31,286 nucleotides of DNA, from contig CAZVYJ010000035.1 in assembly GCA_964631565.1 (NCBI GenBank), positions 1 through 31,286 of the forward strand. Reading direction: 5' to 3'. The stretch is from CAZVYJ01 sp964631565. GTDB taxonomy: Bacteria > Planctomycetota > Phycisphaerae > SM23-33. The notes under the pieces are model-generated. The model did no database searches, was not told where the DNA came from, and worked only from the letters and a program-made list of their open reading frames with translations. This document shows, one piece after another, positions 16,801-24,869 of this stretch. Positions within the stretch are counted from its first letter, which is position 1. Every line of letters starts with the position of its first letter. A program made the translations under genes and the position numbers.

Positions 16801-18955
16801 CCTCCTGCTGATGGCGATGCCGTTCGCGTACGCACTGGAGCGGCTGCTTATCGGAACCCCACACATATACCGCCAGATAGGCTGGTTCACCGTATTTTTC
16901 CTGGCGACTTTCGCGATTCTGTACATGATCAACCCCGCGTTCCGGATCGCATCGACGCCGATTATCATCTTCCTCGCCTTTACCATCATCCTGCTGAGTT
17001 CGCTGGTCATTTTCATAATGATGCGGAAACTCCAGACGGAAGTTAAAAAGATGCAGGGGCTGGCCACCACGGTGCACAGCGCCGACGTTTCGCGTCTGAG
17101 CACGATGATGGCCGCGGTAAACATGGGCATTTCGACCATGCGTCGCAGGCCATTGCGGACGCTGCTGACGGCTGTCACAGTCGTCCTGCTGACGTTCACC
17201 GTGCTTACGTTCGCATCGTTTGGGAGCAGCTGGGGGCTGTGGAAAACCTACGAAATGCCGCTGGGCAGCATGCCGCAGCGGATAATGGTGCATCATCAGC
17301 TCTGGAACCCGATACCTGACGGCACAGTGGACATGGTGCGCGGACACCTGCAGGGCAAGGCGGACGTCGTTCCGAGATACTGGGTATCAGCGACTTCAAG
17401 CGATGCCTATACGGCCCTGACACTGGAATCAAGCACCGACATGGTGCTTTGCACCGAAGACATACAGAAGCCGATTACCGTCGCTGCGGCAATCGGCATG
17501 GACAGCCGCGACACAGCCAGGCAAAGCGAACTCGCTGATATGCTGCACGGTCAAATCAGCCTGCTCGATACAGACGGGATTTTCCTTACCGACATCGTGG
17601 GTAAACACCTCGGATTGACCGATGCAGACATCGGCAGGACGAAAATACTTCTGGACGGCAGGAAACTGACATATGCCGGCAGGATTTCAGGCAAATTTAC
17701 GACGTTCACGTCGCTGGAAGGCTCCAGCCTGCTGCCTGTCGACTACAAGGTAATAGGCCTCGATTCGCTGTATCAGCTCAACAAGACCCTGACCGCAGAT
17801 TCGTCCGCCGACATGCCGGACATGCAGAGCGCCCAGTTCGTAACCTACAACGCCGACCGCGTCGTGATTATCTCACCGCGCGCGGCGAAGGATATGGGAG
17901 GCATGGTCCGGGCGATTACCGTCTATCCGAATGATCCGGATGCAACCGAGGAACTCGCCGACCGCGTGGCGAATATCACCGCCCTGCCCACATACGCAGG
18001 GTATCGCGGCGGCGTCTACAGGATGCTTTTCACGTCGATTGCCAGGGCGAGCGGCTGGAAAGACCTGCTCATTCCGGTGCTGCTCGGCGGGCTTATCATT
18101 TTTGCGACGATGCTGAGCAGCGTTTCCGACCGCGAGAAGGAAATCTACACGTTCAGTTCGCTCGGTCTCGCTCCGCCGCACATCGCCAGCCTGTTCTTCG
18201 CCGAGGCATCTATTTACGCGGTGGTCGGCGGCATGGGCGGCTACCTGCTCGGGCAGGCCGTCGCCAGGGTGCTCGGCTGGATGAGCCAGATGGGCTACGT
18301 CACCGTCCCGCCGATGAACTACAGCTCGACCAACGCTATCGTGACGATCCTTATTGTCATGGGAACCGTGCTCATATCAACGATTTACCCCGCGGTCAAA
18401 GCGTCCCGCAGCGCGAACCCGGGCATCCAGCGCTCATGGAAAATTCCCAAGCCGAAGGATAACACCTATGACATGGTGTTCCCGTTTACGGTTTCGGCGT
18501 ATGACATCACTGGCGTGGTGAGCTTCCTGCACGAGCATTTCGAAAACTACAGCGACACTTCGATGGGCATTTTTGCGGCATCGAATTACCACATTATCAG
18601 GCAGTCCGGCAACGACATGCTCGGGTTCCGGGCCGATGTCGCCCTCGCGCCGTTCGACCTGGGCGTATCGCAGAAGTTCATCATGCTAAGCCAGCCCAGC
18701 GAGATAGAGGGCATCGACGAGGTGCGTGTTGTCATCCGCCGCATAAGCGGCGCCAGCAGCGACTGGCAGAGAGCGAACCGCGTGTTCATCAACGACCTGA
18801 GAAAGCAGCTTCTCATATGGCGCTCGCTGCCGCACGAGGTCATGGAAAAATATCGCCAGCAGACAATGAAGCAGTGGGACGCACTGCCGGTTGAAACGGT
18901 CAGCTTCGGCAGGGAAGACGACCGGCACGACGCGGAATACGGAGATGTTTCGTGA
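13856..18955 (+). CDS. Degenerate M28 peptidase domain fused to an FtsX-like ABC permease (1699 residues)
   Basis: The protein starts with a basic, hydrophobic signal or anchor (about 5-28). A PA-like insert follows (about 115-172), then an M28 aminopeptidase-like fold split by a long coiled coil (about 375-505). The M28 landmarks are altered: the AHxDS motif reads APLDS (about 246-250), the GAxD motif is kept as GARD, the catalytic EE reads GQ or QC in FFDGQCSNHLG (about 294-304), and the final HTPxDT region reads GLPCDT (about 609-614). Most metal ligands and the general base are therefore missing. Residues 640-960 are of unknown fold. Three helices follow (about 967-998, 1006-1029, 1034-1060), then a four-helix FtsX unit (about 1102-1125, 1404-1425, 1451-1475, 1493-1515) with the coupling loop SDREKEIYTFSSLGLAP. 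A cytosolic tail of about 165 residues ends the protein. AGGAGGCGAGGAG precedes the ATG. It is probably a substrate-binding permease and not a peptidase. Confidence 0.82.
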   Translation: MSSVKRKFIVALLACIAVPAALMQQAVGQSAQFRKDLAELTKSPHRLAGYEDGSLAAGRYVEKRLREMGIEKIFMQEFPVIQPVCTECRIEVNGEKYDILPMRPNILQASVTPAEGLVGETLYVGKGEMSDYGRQLPKGKIVVIDFDCGKNWLNAFAFGASAVIFVGGDETDAKPYHHVNVPANLPRFFVPKELAEKLELKTRPQQIKLFAACRWRELVGRNVIAVLPGTSPKISSDTLPQDILLAAPLDSLSEVPQLSPGARDAANCAALLKMAEYFKKNPPKRNVIICFFDGQCSNHLGARAFYGALGREKCTTEYKRIEDRLDNFGKERKFIEQVLKIMESRDLFSGSVRSMKYHNEAIRLLAQEARNRSGDALEELRPLRNRLRDIHTEKRHLIQKLEELEKNGDAVRGEQVRQQIAEMDRQLEDLAAAEKKLNAADTAWNRLEGALRGGNISESNREHYEMLVEDTRRLLANRVTELDRLTKFAEQARMLRDAIGDEKQSIVMHISINLSDARRRWSFIHGDDTEPIGNDRAGIYSSTFKTIRSIYESSPGSFRLFDENPALAPSSEIRLYAPGLYVDSGAAARLFAIPNLSAMTVLDPLGKQGLPCDTTANLDAGVIEAQADDIQKFIRVFADSDAFNPGSYQNTARFDEMQWQADKSRGPAVTRAGAGMAMADRPVPDAIVAIVLKSAIKPWDLGKIEKTPPGFVFPVIVKTNTYGIFEAGPLHAANYAMPLLFAAKFDEPADGTPSRGIIQYVSAEDSAITTKTMNLSAVNLFKTRFKTLVGYGFDQTSAKTIAMRAASTSEFRKDNHLLCEMDNIMTLYAPYNARGMKLFNRAGIVALNNKPDKEEYQGVGLSLENPFEQLVSVEITARDQRILNEYRLNTLRENHINQDSLEVLNSKSKELYEDAELIHRLMVEGASAAETAEGSATTQPAEATVVSLDKYAGDLSASAAYAKRPYTPLVGVLNDLVTAVVLLLLMAMPFAYALERLLIGTPHIYRQIGWFTVFFLATFAILYMINPAFRIASTPIIIFLAFTIILLSSLVIFIMMRKLQTEVKKMQGLATTVHSADVSRLSTMMAAVNMGISTMRRRPLRTLLTAVTVVLLTFTVLTFASFGSSWGLWKTYEMPLGSMPQRIMVHHQLWNPIPDGTVDMVRGHLQGKADVVPRYWVSATSSDAYTALTLESSTDMVLCTEDIQKPITVAAAIGMDSRDTARQSELADMLHGQISLLDTDGIFLTDIVGKHLGLTDADIGRTKILLDGRKLTYAGRISGKFTTFTSLEGSSLLPVDYKVIGLDSLYQLNKTLTADSSADMPDMQSAQFVTYNADRVVIISPRAAKDMGGMVRAITVYPNDPDATEELADRVANITALPTYAGYRGGVYRMLFTSIARASGWKDLLIPVLLGGLIIFATMLSSVSDREKEIYTFSSLGLAPPHIASLFFAEASIYAVVGGMGGYLLGQAVARVLGWMSQMGYVTVPPMNYSSTNAIVTILIVMGTVLISTIYPAVKASRSANPGIQRSWKIPKPKDNTYDMVFPFTVSAYDITGVVSFLHEHFENYSDTSMGIFAASNYHIIRQSGNDMLGFRADVALAPFDLGVSQKFIMLSQPSEIEGIDEVRVVIRRISGASSDWQRANRVFINDLRKQLLIWRSLPHEVMEKYRQQTMKQWDALPVETVSFGREDDRHDAEYGDVS

Positions 18956-20961
18956 GCAGCACACGTTACGATAAAGAGCTTGAACAGTATCGCAGTCTGA
19001 TGGAAGTCCCGTCCACATTCGAGGACGGGTTCAGCTGGACTTCCCTCGTCGGCGCGGTGTTCATCGCGATGCTCATGGTGCCCGGCGCGATGTACATGTG
19101 GCTGCTCGCCGGCGAAGGCGTCGGCACGGCCGCACAGTGGGTCACGGTCATTCTGTTCATCGAAATCGCCCGCCGCGCCCACAAAACGCTTTCACGCCCG
19201 GAAATTTTCGTGCTGTTCTACATGGCCGGCGCGGTAATGGCCCAGCCGTTTTCAGGATTGCTGTATAACCAGTTCTACGCCCAGAGCCAGGCTGCCACCG
19301 GCATGGGCATAGCCGAGCATCTGCCGAACTGGTTCGCGCCGAGCGACCCGGACATACTGGCCAGGCGAACCTTTTTCGATCCGGCGTGGTATCCGGCAAT
19401 CGGCCTGATAATATTCCAGACGCTGATGAGCCGCGTGAACGCGATGGTCCTTTCGTACGGCCTGTTCCGCGTCGCAAGCGATATCGAAAAACTCCCCTTC
19501 CCCATGGCGCCCATCGGGGCCCAGGGCATAACGGCCCTTGCGGAGCAGCAGAGCGAGGAGTCGGCCCGCCACAGCGCCAAAGCCGAAGACAGCTGGCGAT
19601 GGCGCGTATTCAGCATCGGCGGCGTGCTGGGGTTGAGTTTCGGAGCGATTTACATGGCCCTGCCGGCCATCTCGTCGGCCCTGCTGGACGAGCCGATTAC
19701 GATACTGCCGATTCCATTCGTCGAACTTACCGACAAGACTTCAGGCTTCCTGCCGGCCGTGGCGACGGGCATCAGCCTGAACCTAGGCCAGTTCGTATTC
19801 GGCATGGTGCTGCCGTTCTTTGCCGTGCTTGGGTCGTTCCTGGCGTATGTGCTGATGGCTGTCGCAAACCCGATTCTGTATAAATTCGGCCTCCTGCCCA
19901 GCTGGACAAACTCCGACGACACGATACGAACGCAGTTCCACAACTTCATGGACTTCTATTTCAGCTTCGGCATAGGCCTGTCGCTTGCCGTGGCGGTGGT
20001 CGGAATATGGCAGACATGGCGAGGCACAAGGAAGCGGTCCGCAATCCGCAAAAAGCAGCAGGAACTGCGGCTGGACATGGAGGCCGACACTGGCGTACCC
20101 GAGGGACGCGGCGATATAAAGACACGTTGGATTATCGTCACGTATCTCGCCACATCGACGGCATACATACTGCTGTGCGGATACCTGATTAACTGGCACC
20201 CGACGGTCATGCTGGTCCTTCTGTTCTTCGCGTTCCTTTACACCCCGCTTCTGAGTTACGTGACAACCCGCCTTGAAGGCATGGCCGGCCAGGTCGTGCA
20301 GATTCCATACGTGAAGGAAATGGCGTTCATCGTCTCCGGCTACAGCGGCGGCGTGGATGTGTGGTTTCTGCCCGTGCCGATAGGCGAATACAGTCAGGAA
20401 ACAGTCTTCTACAGGCAGGCTGAACTTACAGGCACGAAATTCTGGTCAATCTGGAAGGCAGAGCTTCTGCTCGTGCCTATTGTGCTAATAGCGGCGATAT
20501 TCTTCGCACAGTTCATCTGGTCGCTCGACCCGGTGCCAAGCCCCCAGTATCCGTATGCCGAAAAAATGTGGGAGCTTAACGCCGCGGCGACAAGCACGAT
20601 ATACACCTCGACCCTCGGCAGATACAGCGCGTTCCAGGAGGCCCTGCAGCCGGACCTCATCGCATGGGGCGGCGCTATAGGCGTCGGGCTGTTCCTGATA
20701 ATGGGCCTTCTGCAGATGCCGATAATGCTGATATTCGGCCTGGTCAAGGGCCTCAACCAGGCGATGCTCCCGCATATCGCGCCGACGCAGTTCCTGGGCG
20801 CGATGGTCGGGCGATATTACTTCGAACGGAAGATGGGCCTGAAGTGGCGGCAGTATATCCCCGTCGCCGCGGCTGGGTTCAGCTGCGGCATGGGACTTAT
20901 TACCGTCCTCGGCGTCGGCGCCAGGTTCCTGTCGAAGGCGGTAATCAAAATTCCGTTCTGA
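18952..20961 (+). CDS. OPT-like (oligopeptide transporter superfamily) membrane permease
   Basis: This is a 669-residue polytopic membrane protein with about 14 hydrophobic helices and short soluble loops. The segment GLFRVASDIEKLPFPMAPIGAQGITALAEQ (about 172-201) matches the conserved E-x-LPFP region of OPT/YSL-family transporters, which import oligopeptides or metal chelates by proton coupling. The start is a GTG at 18952 that overlaps the stop of the giant permease (GTGA), with GGAGA at the proper distance. An unusual charged cytosolic loop (RGTRKRSAIRKKQQELRLDM) lies in the middle. A related permease lies on the other strand at 21755-23824. Its placement inside an ABC operon suggests uptake or recycling of the same substrate, but no substrate can be assigned. 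Confidence 0.72.
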   Translation: MSSTRYDKELEQYRSLMEVPSTFEDGFSWTSLVGAVFIAMLMVPGAMYMWLLAGEGVGTAAQWVTVILFIEIARRAHKTLSRPEIFVLFYMAGAVMAQPFSGLLYNQFYAQSQAATGMGIAEHLPNWFAPSDPDILARRTFFDPAWYPAIGLIIFQTLMSRVNAMVLSYGLFRVASDIEKLPFPMAPIGAQGITALAEQQSEESARHSAKAEDSWRWRVFSIGGVLGLSFGAIYMALPAISSALLDEPITILPIPFVELTDKTSGFLPAVATGISLNLGQFVFGMVLPFFAVLGSFLAYVLMAVANPILYKFGLLPSWTNSDDTIRTQFHNFMDFYFSFGIGLSLAVAVVGIWQTWRGTRKRSAIRKKQQELRLDMEADTGVPEGRGDIKTRWIIVTYLATSTAYILLCGYLINWHPTVMLVLLFFAFLYTPLLSYVTTRLEGMAGQVVQIPYVKEMAFIVSGYSGGVDVWFLPVPIGEYSQETVFYRQAELTGTKFWSIWKAELLLVPIVLIAAIFFAQFIWSLDPVPSPQYPYAEKMWELNAAATSTIYTSTLGRYSAFQEALQPDLIAWGGAIGVGLFLIMGLLQMPIMLIFGLVKGLNQAMLPHIAPTQFLGAMVGRYYFERKMGLKWRQYIPVAAAGFSCGMGLITVLGVGARFLSKAVIKIPF

Positions 20962-20997
20962 CGTTTTCAGATTAGAGATAAAAACAAGAGAATCGAT

Positions 20998-21726
20998 ATG
21001 CCGGATTCGCCAGTGATAATCGAGTGCATCGACCTGACCAAGACATACCGCATGGGCGGCAACATCGTCCACGCCCTCAAGGACGTGACACTGGACGTCT
21101 ACCAGGGCGAGTATCTCTCGGTCATGGGGCCGTCCGGCAGCGGCAAGAGCACCCTGTTCAATATGATCGGCGCGCTCGACAAGCCGACTTCCGGCACGGT
21201 CCGCATAGGCGGAATCGACATCACCCGCCAGTCCAGCCGCGAGCTGGCATACATAAGAAACCGCCACATCGGCTACATATTCCAGGCGTTCAACCTCATC
21301 CCGTCGCTGACCGCGATAAGAAACGTCATGCTGCCGCTTCAGTTCTCGGGCATGAATAACTCTCAGGCCGAGGCGCGTGCGGTTGAAGTTCTCACGGAAG
21401 TCGGCCTGGGGCATCGTCTCGGCCATCGCCCCGACGAGCTTTCCGGCGGCCAGCAGCAGCGTGTTGCAATCGCAAGGGCGCTTTCCATGAACCCGACCAT
21501 CATGCTGGCCGACGAACCGACCGCCAACCTCGACCTGCACACCGGCGAGGAGATTATCCTCACGCTGCGCCGGCTCTGCGACGATCACGGCGTCACGGTC
21601 ATCACGGCGACGCACGACCACAAGATGCTCGACAAATCCGACCGCATCCTGTGGATAAAGGACGGGAAAAAAGACCGGCTGGAAAAACGCTCCGACCTCG
21701 ATATCCGCATAGGCAGGGTGGAATGA
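20998..21726 (+). CDS. LolD/MacB-type ABC transporter ATP-binding protein (second copy)
   Basis: This is a 242-residue ABC ATPase. Walker A GPSGSGKST is at 44-52, the Q-loop at IFQAFNL (94-100), the signature LSGGQQQR at 148-155, Walker B IMLADEP at 168-174, and the H-loop in TATHDH. It is closer to consensus LolD/MacB ATPases than the first copy, with an LSGG rather than MSGG signature. It is the last gene of the operon, 36 bases after the OPT-like gene, with AAGAGA upstream of the ATG. Since the giant FtsX fusion has no ATPase directly after it, this protein is its plausible partner, but a shared or heterodimeric arrangement with the first ATPase is equally possible. Confidence 0.92.
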   Translation: MPDSPVIIECIDLTKTYRMGGNIVHALKDVTLDVYQGEYLSVMGPSGSGKSTLFNMIGALDKPTSGTVRIGGIDITRQSSRELAYIRNRHIGYIFQAFNLIPSLTAIRNVMLPLQFSGMNNSQAEARAVEVLTEVGLGHRLGHRPDELSGGQQQRVAIARALSMNPTIMLADEPTANLDLHTGEEIILTLRRLCDDHGVTVITATHDHKMLDKSDRILWIKDGKKDRLEKRSDLDIRIGRVE

Positions 21727-21754
21727 CGGCGTATGTGGCGTTCGTTCGCCAAAA

Positions 21755-23824
21755 TCAGATGGCGTACGCCCTCGGAAGAATCCCGGTCTTGAGATAGTAC
21801 ACCCCCCCCACCGCCAGCCAGAACAATGCCGCCATCAGGTGCCCTACAATCAGGCCGACCATGAACGGCCGGAATTTCCTGCTGCCCGCCCCGCCGGTCA
21901 GGCTGTCGATGATGACCCGCAGCAGCCAGCCGACAAGGAAACTGAAGCAGAAGTTGGCCACCGTATACACGCCGAACAGGGCCACGATCATCGGATGGAT
22001 GGGCCATCGCGCGTACCTTCTTCGCATGAAGCCCAGCGCCAGCGTCAGCAGGAAACCCACCAGCAGGCCCGGAATAAGCCCCCGCATCGGGTTTATATTC
22101 GTAATACGCTGCCACCATGACAGGTTCGCAGATTCTCCGATTCTGTCGCCAAGGACCTCTGCGCTTCGCGACAGCCACTCGTAAGGCGACTTCGCCATCC
22201 AGTTGACAATGTAATCGTTGTTTTTCTGAATGATGCCTTTGTCATAAACGGAGTAGATGACGACAAACAATGAAATGGCCAGGGCCAGCACCAGCATTAT
22301 CGCCATCCATGGAATGACTTTCTTTTCAGATACTTTTTTTCTCTCGGCGAGTTCCAGGCCGTGTATCGCCAGGCCCGGCAGGATCACGTTGTTGCTGCCG
22401 ACCATCGCCACGCCGAACAGGCCTGTCGTGAACGTGTTCTGCGGGCCGAGCGCAAAATCGCCGAATGTCGCGCCCACCATGTCCGGCAGCACGTAGCCGC
22501 TGTTTATATAAAACAGGCCGGTCTCGGCCGACAAACGCGTGAGTATCAGGAACATCAGCAGCATCAGTGCGACGGTCAGGATTGCGACCGGCACATCCAT
22601 TCCGAATCGGTAATGGAGCACCAGCGTCAGGCCCGCAAAGGCGGCCAGCAGAATCCTGGCCGACCAGACGCCCTCGCCTGTCCGCCTGCCCTCGCAGCTG
22701 AAGCCCAGCGCCCTTGCGAACACAGCGCGGTAATACGCCCTGCCGTTGTAGAAAATCATCACAGCCAGCCCGATGTATCCGCCCAGCCGCAGGAAATCGA
22801 GGTAGTTCCCCCTGTCCGGGCCGGCATGCAGGTTTATGCCGATGCTCATCAGGTAAGCGATAAGAATGGTGTGCAGCGGCCCGCCGAGAGCGATCGTGAA
22901 CGACACATCCTTCGGAACAAAAAAGCTGAAGCCTACGACCGCAAAGATGATCGTCGGACCGAAAACGTGATAAGTATCCCACACATATCTCAGTGTCGGG
23001 AATTTGTTGATGAACGGTTTGGTCAGGTCGAAGCCGAGCGGGATTTTAATGGTCTCGCTGGGGAACCAGACGTTCAGGCCGTTGACTATATGAATGAAAA
23101 ACACCGCCCCGAACGCCCACCAGAAGCCGTAGGATCCAAACAGCGATTTGCTGCTGCCGGGACATCTGCCGGAGATTATCGTGTCGGCGAACTGAACTAG
23201 AGGAAACGCCAGCCTCTCCCGCCGCGCCCATTGGCGATGCACCAGCGTCACCATTGAAAAGCCGATAGCCAGCACCAGCCCTATTGTCGGCAGCCAGGTT
23301 ACAAGCAGTCCGTTCCACGCATCCCACGGAACCTTGGATACGTCGATGTGCCTGCCGTGCTCGGAAAGGCCGGTCATCAGGCCGCCGACAGTGCGTTCAT
23401 CGTAGCCGCCGTTGCCGAGAATGGTGTTGTCCGGCATGTATTTCGTGAGCACCGGCCAGTCCGTCCTGCTGTGAAAGTGGTTCGCCGGCATGGCGACGGT
23501 CGGGATGAACATGCGGACCATGCCGTCGGTCACCACCGACGCCGAAGCGAGCATAATGCAGATGACCACGGCGTATTCGCTGGGGCGAACCCTGAACCAT
23601 TTGCTCAGACAGGAAAGAGGCGGCGCAATGAAAAGCACGGTGAATATCAGCAGCCCGTAAACGCCCAGAGGCAGGTGGCTGCCGGCAAGCTGGCTCATGC
23701 CCAGAATGGCGTCGTTGTAATACGCCACAGCCGCCAGCGCCATGCCGCACAGAAGGCCGATTATCACCGACCGGATCGTAATCAGTCTCGCCCCACCGTC
23801 GCCGACTGCGGACGTTTCAGACAT
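21755..23824 (-). CDS. Second OPT-related polytopic membrane protein (DUF6785/DUF6784-like)
   Basis: This 689-residue integral membrane protein has about 14 predicted helices. The segment RRERLAFPLVQFADTIISG (201-219) is the counterpart of the E-x-LPFP region of OPT transporters, and the layout resembles the planctomycete families I recall as DUF6785/DUF6784; that name is from memory and not verified. The loop MPANHFHSRTDWPVLTKYMP (112-131) is another family-like feature. AGGAG (23836-23840) lies 11 bases upstream of the ATG and overlaps the stop region of the RNase Z-like gene, only 8 bases away. The two are therefore one operon, transcribed from the promoter at 24717-24745. It faces the ABC/OPT operon tail to tail with a 28-base gap. 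The substrate is unknown. Confidence 0.7.
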   Translation of the reverse strand: MSETSAVGDGGARLITIRSVIIGLLCGMALAAVAYYNDAILGMSQLAGSHLPLGVYGLLIFTVLFIAPPLSCLSKWFRVRPSEYAVVICIMLASASVVTDGMVRMFIPTVAMPANHFHSRTDWPVLTKYMPDNTILGNGGYDERTVGGLMTGLSEHGRHIDVSKVPWDAWNGLLVTWLPTIGLVLAIGFSMVTLVHRQWARRERLAFPLVQFADTIISGRCPGSSKSLFGSYGFWWAFGAVFFIHIVNGLNVWFPSETIKIPLGFDLTKPFINKFPTLRYVWDTYHVFGPTIIFAVVGFSFFVPKDVSFTIALGGPLHTILIAYLMSIGINLHAGPDRGNYLDFLRLGGYIGLAVMIFYNGRAYYRAVFARALGFSCEGRRTGEGVWSARILLAAFAGLTLVLHYRFGMDVPVAILTVALMLLMFLILTRLSAETGLFYINSGYVLPDMVGATFGDFALGPQNTFTTGLFGVAMVGSNNVILPGLAIHGLELAERKKVSEKKVIPWMAIMLVLALAISLFVVIYSVYDKGIIQKNNDYIVNWMAKSPYEWLSRSAEVLGDRIGESANLSWWQRITNINPMRGLIPGLLVGFLLTLALGFMRRRYARWPIHPMIVALFGVYTVANFCFSFLVGWLLRVIIDSLTGGAGSRKFRPFMVGLIVGHLMAALFWLAVGGVYYLKTGILPRAYAI

Positions 23825-23832
23825 TTATGGGG

Positions 23833-24696
23833 TTACTCCTGCTCGATGTATTTACGCGACATGAGGAACGTCACGCGGTCAAGCACATCCTTTGACAGCG
23901 TTTTGCGCATTATCTTCCTGGCTGCGGACATGTTGGTCCGCCGGGTAACGTGCACGATGATTATGTGCTCGTTTTTCATGCCCTCCAGCACCGCGGGAAG
24001 GTCAGCCACATGCAGATGCTTGCCTGACTTGGCCCGGCCGACATGATCGGAATCGAAAAACGTGCACTCCAGCAGCAACGCCCTGGCGTTCGCGACGCAC
24101 GGTATATCGGAATAGTTGCTCCGTCCCGTATCGCCGAGGTAGGCCACGTAGGGCACTTCGATGTTGTTGGTTATTTCAACGCCCTGCTGCTTGAGAGCGA
24201 CAATTTCCGTTCCGGTTTTCTCGAGAAATTCCTCCTTGAGTTTCTTCCGCACCTCCACCAGCGAGAAACCCAGCGAGCCGGGCAGGTGGTTCGTCGCGAA
24301 GGCTCTCGCAAAGAGTCCGCGGCGGATTTCGTAATCGTCGCCCGGCTGAACCGGCACAAACTTGTGCGGCGGGACGTGGCCTTCGACCCGGCCCCATGCC
24401 TGCATGAGGTCTTCCAGCGGCCCGGCGAGATTGGCCGGCACGAGGGCGACGCCGTTGGCTATGCCCTGAAAATCGCGCTGCGCGAAGTAGTAAGGAAGCC
24501 CGGCCGCGTGGTCCATGTGGCCGTGGCTGAGCAGCACGTGGTTGGGCGCCAGCGCCTCTCGCGGACACTTGCCTATGTCGAAAACGCAGTCAAGCTCGGG
24601 CGCAACAATTACCGACTCCTCGCCGGCAACGCTGTAGCCGGCCAGTGAGAAGTCATCTATTTTGAGCTGTGAAAGTTGATAAGGTCGTATCTTCAT
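23833..24696 (-). CDS. RNase Z-like metallo-beta-lactamase-fold hydrolase
   Basis: This 287-residue protein has the metal-binding HGHMDH motif at 58-63 (HxHxDH), then FATNHLPGSLGFSL (third histidine), YLGDTGRSNY (bridging aspartate), LLLECTFF, and the C-terminal IIIVHVTRRTN. The last matches the HxSxRY-like end of tRNase Z proteins. This order fits the RNase Z/ElaC branch better than glyoxalase II or beta-lactamases. RNase Z trims the 3' end of tRNA precursors, but related hydrolases act on other phosphodiesters, and the usual flexible exosite arm is not obvious. Its ATG is about 14 bases after the predicted transcription start, so the leader is very short, and the downstream membrane protein is co-transcribed. 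Function as a tRNA maturase is plausible, not proved. Confidence 0.78.
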   Translation of the reverse strand: MKIRPYQLSQLKIDDFSLAGYSVAGEESVIVAPELDCVFDIGKCPREALAPNHVLLSHGHMDHAAGLPYYFAQRDFQGIANGVALVPANLAGPLEDLMQAWGRVEGHVPPHKFVPVQPGDDYEIRRGLFARAFATNHLPGSLGFSLVEVRKKLKEEFLEKTGTEIVALKQQGVEITNNIEVPYVAYLGDTGRSNYSDIPCVANARALLLECTFFDSDHVGRAKSGKHLHVADLPAVLEGMKNEHIIIVHVTRRTNMSAARKIMRKTLSKDVLDRVTFLMSRKYIEQE

Positions 24697-24716
24697 TCCG
24701 GTTTTTCTCGTAGGGC

Positions 24717-24745
24717 ATACTATTGCCCTGCGTCTGCCCGGTCAA
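24717..24745 (-). promoter_or_regulatory. Promoter of the RNase Z-like/OPT-related operon
   Basis: On the minus strand TTGACC (24745-24740) and TAGTAT (24722-24717) are separated by the optimal 17 bases; both boxes are 5/6 to consensus. The -10 box lies in the loop of a small inverted repeat (AGGGCA at 24712-24717 with TGCCCT at 24724-24729), which could be an operator. The start site near 24710 leaves only about 14 bases before the ATG at 24696. Confidence 0.65.
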
Positions 24746-24869
24746 GGCTGCCAACACTGGTTCAACAGATTAAAACGCAGTTGGTTCTTGTGAAGAATGC
24801 CAATTTCATCTAGATTCCCCACTTCCCGATTTTCAGTTGCTTAGAAGCTCGTGAGGACTTTCGCGATAA

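Noticed and set aside
9942..21726. A RiPP biosynthetic cluster
   Set aside because: Only the PqqD-like protein points that way; no precursor peptide, YcaO, lanthionine synthetase or SPASM-type radical SAM enzyme is present in the operon, and the radical SAM gene at 3125 is 6 kb away in another operon and lacks a SPASM cysteine cluster.
21727..21790. Bidirectional terminator between the convergent ATPase and OPT-related genes
   Set aside because: Short inverted repeats (TGGCG/CGCCA, GGCGTA/TACGCC) exist but there is no T-tract on either strand, so I could not support a terminator.
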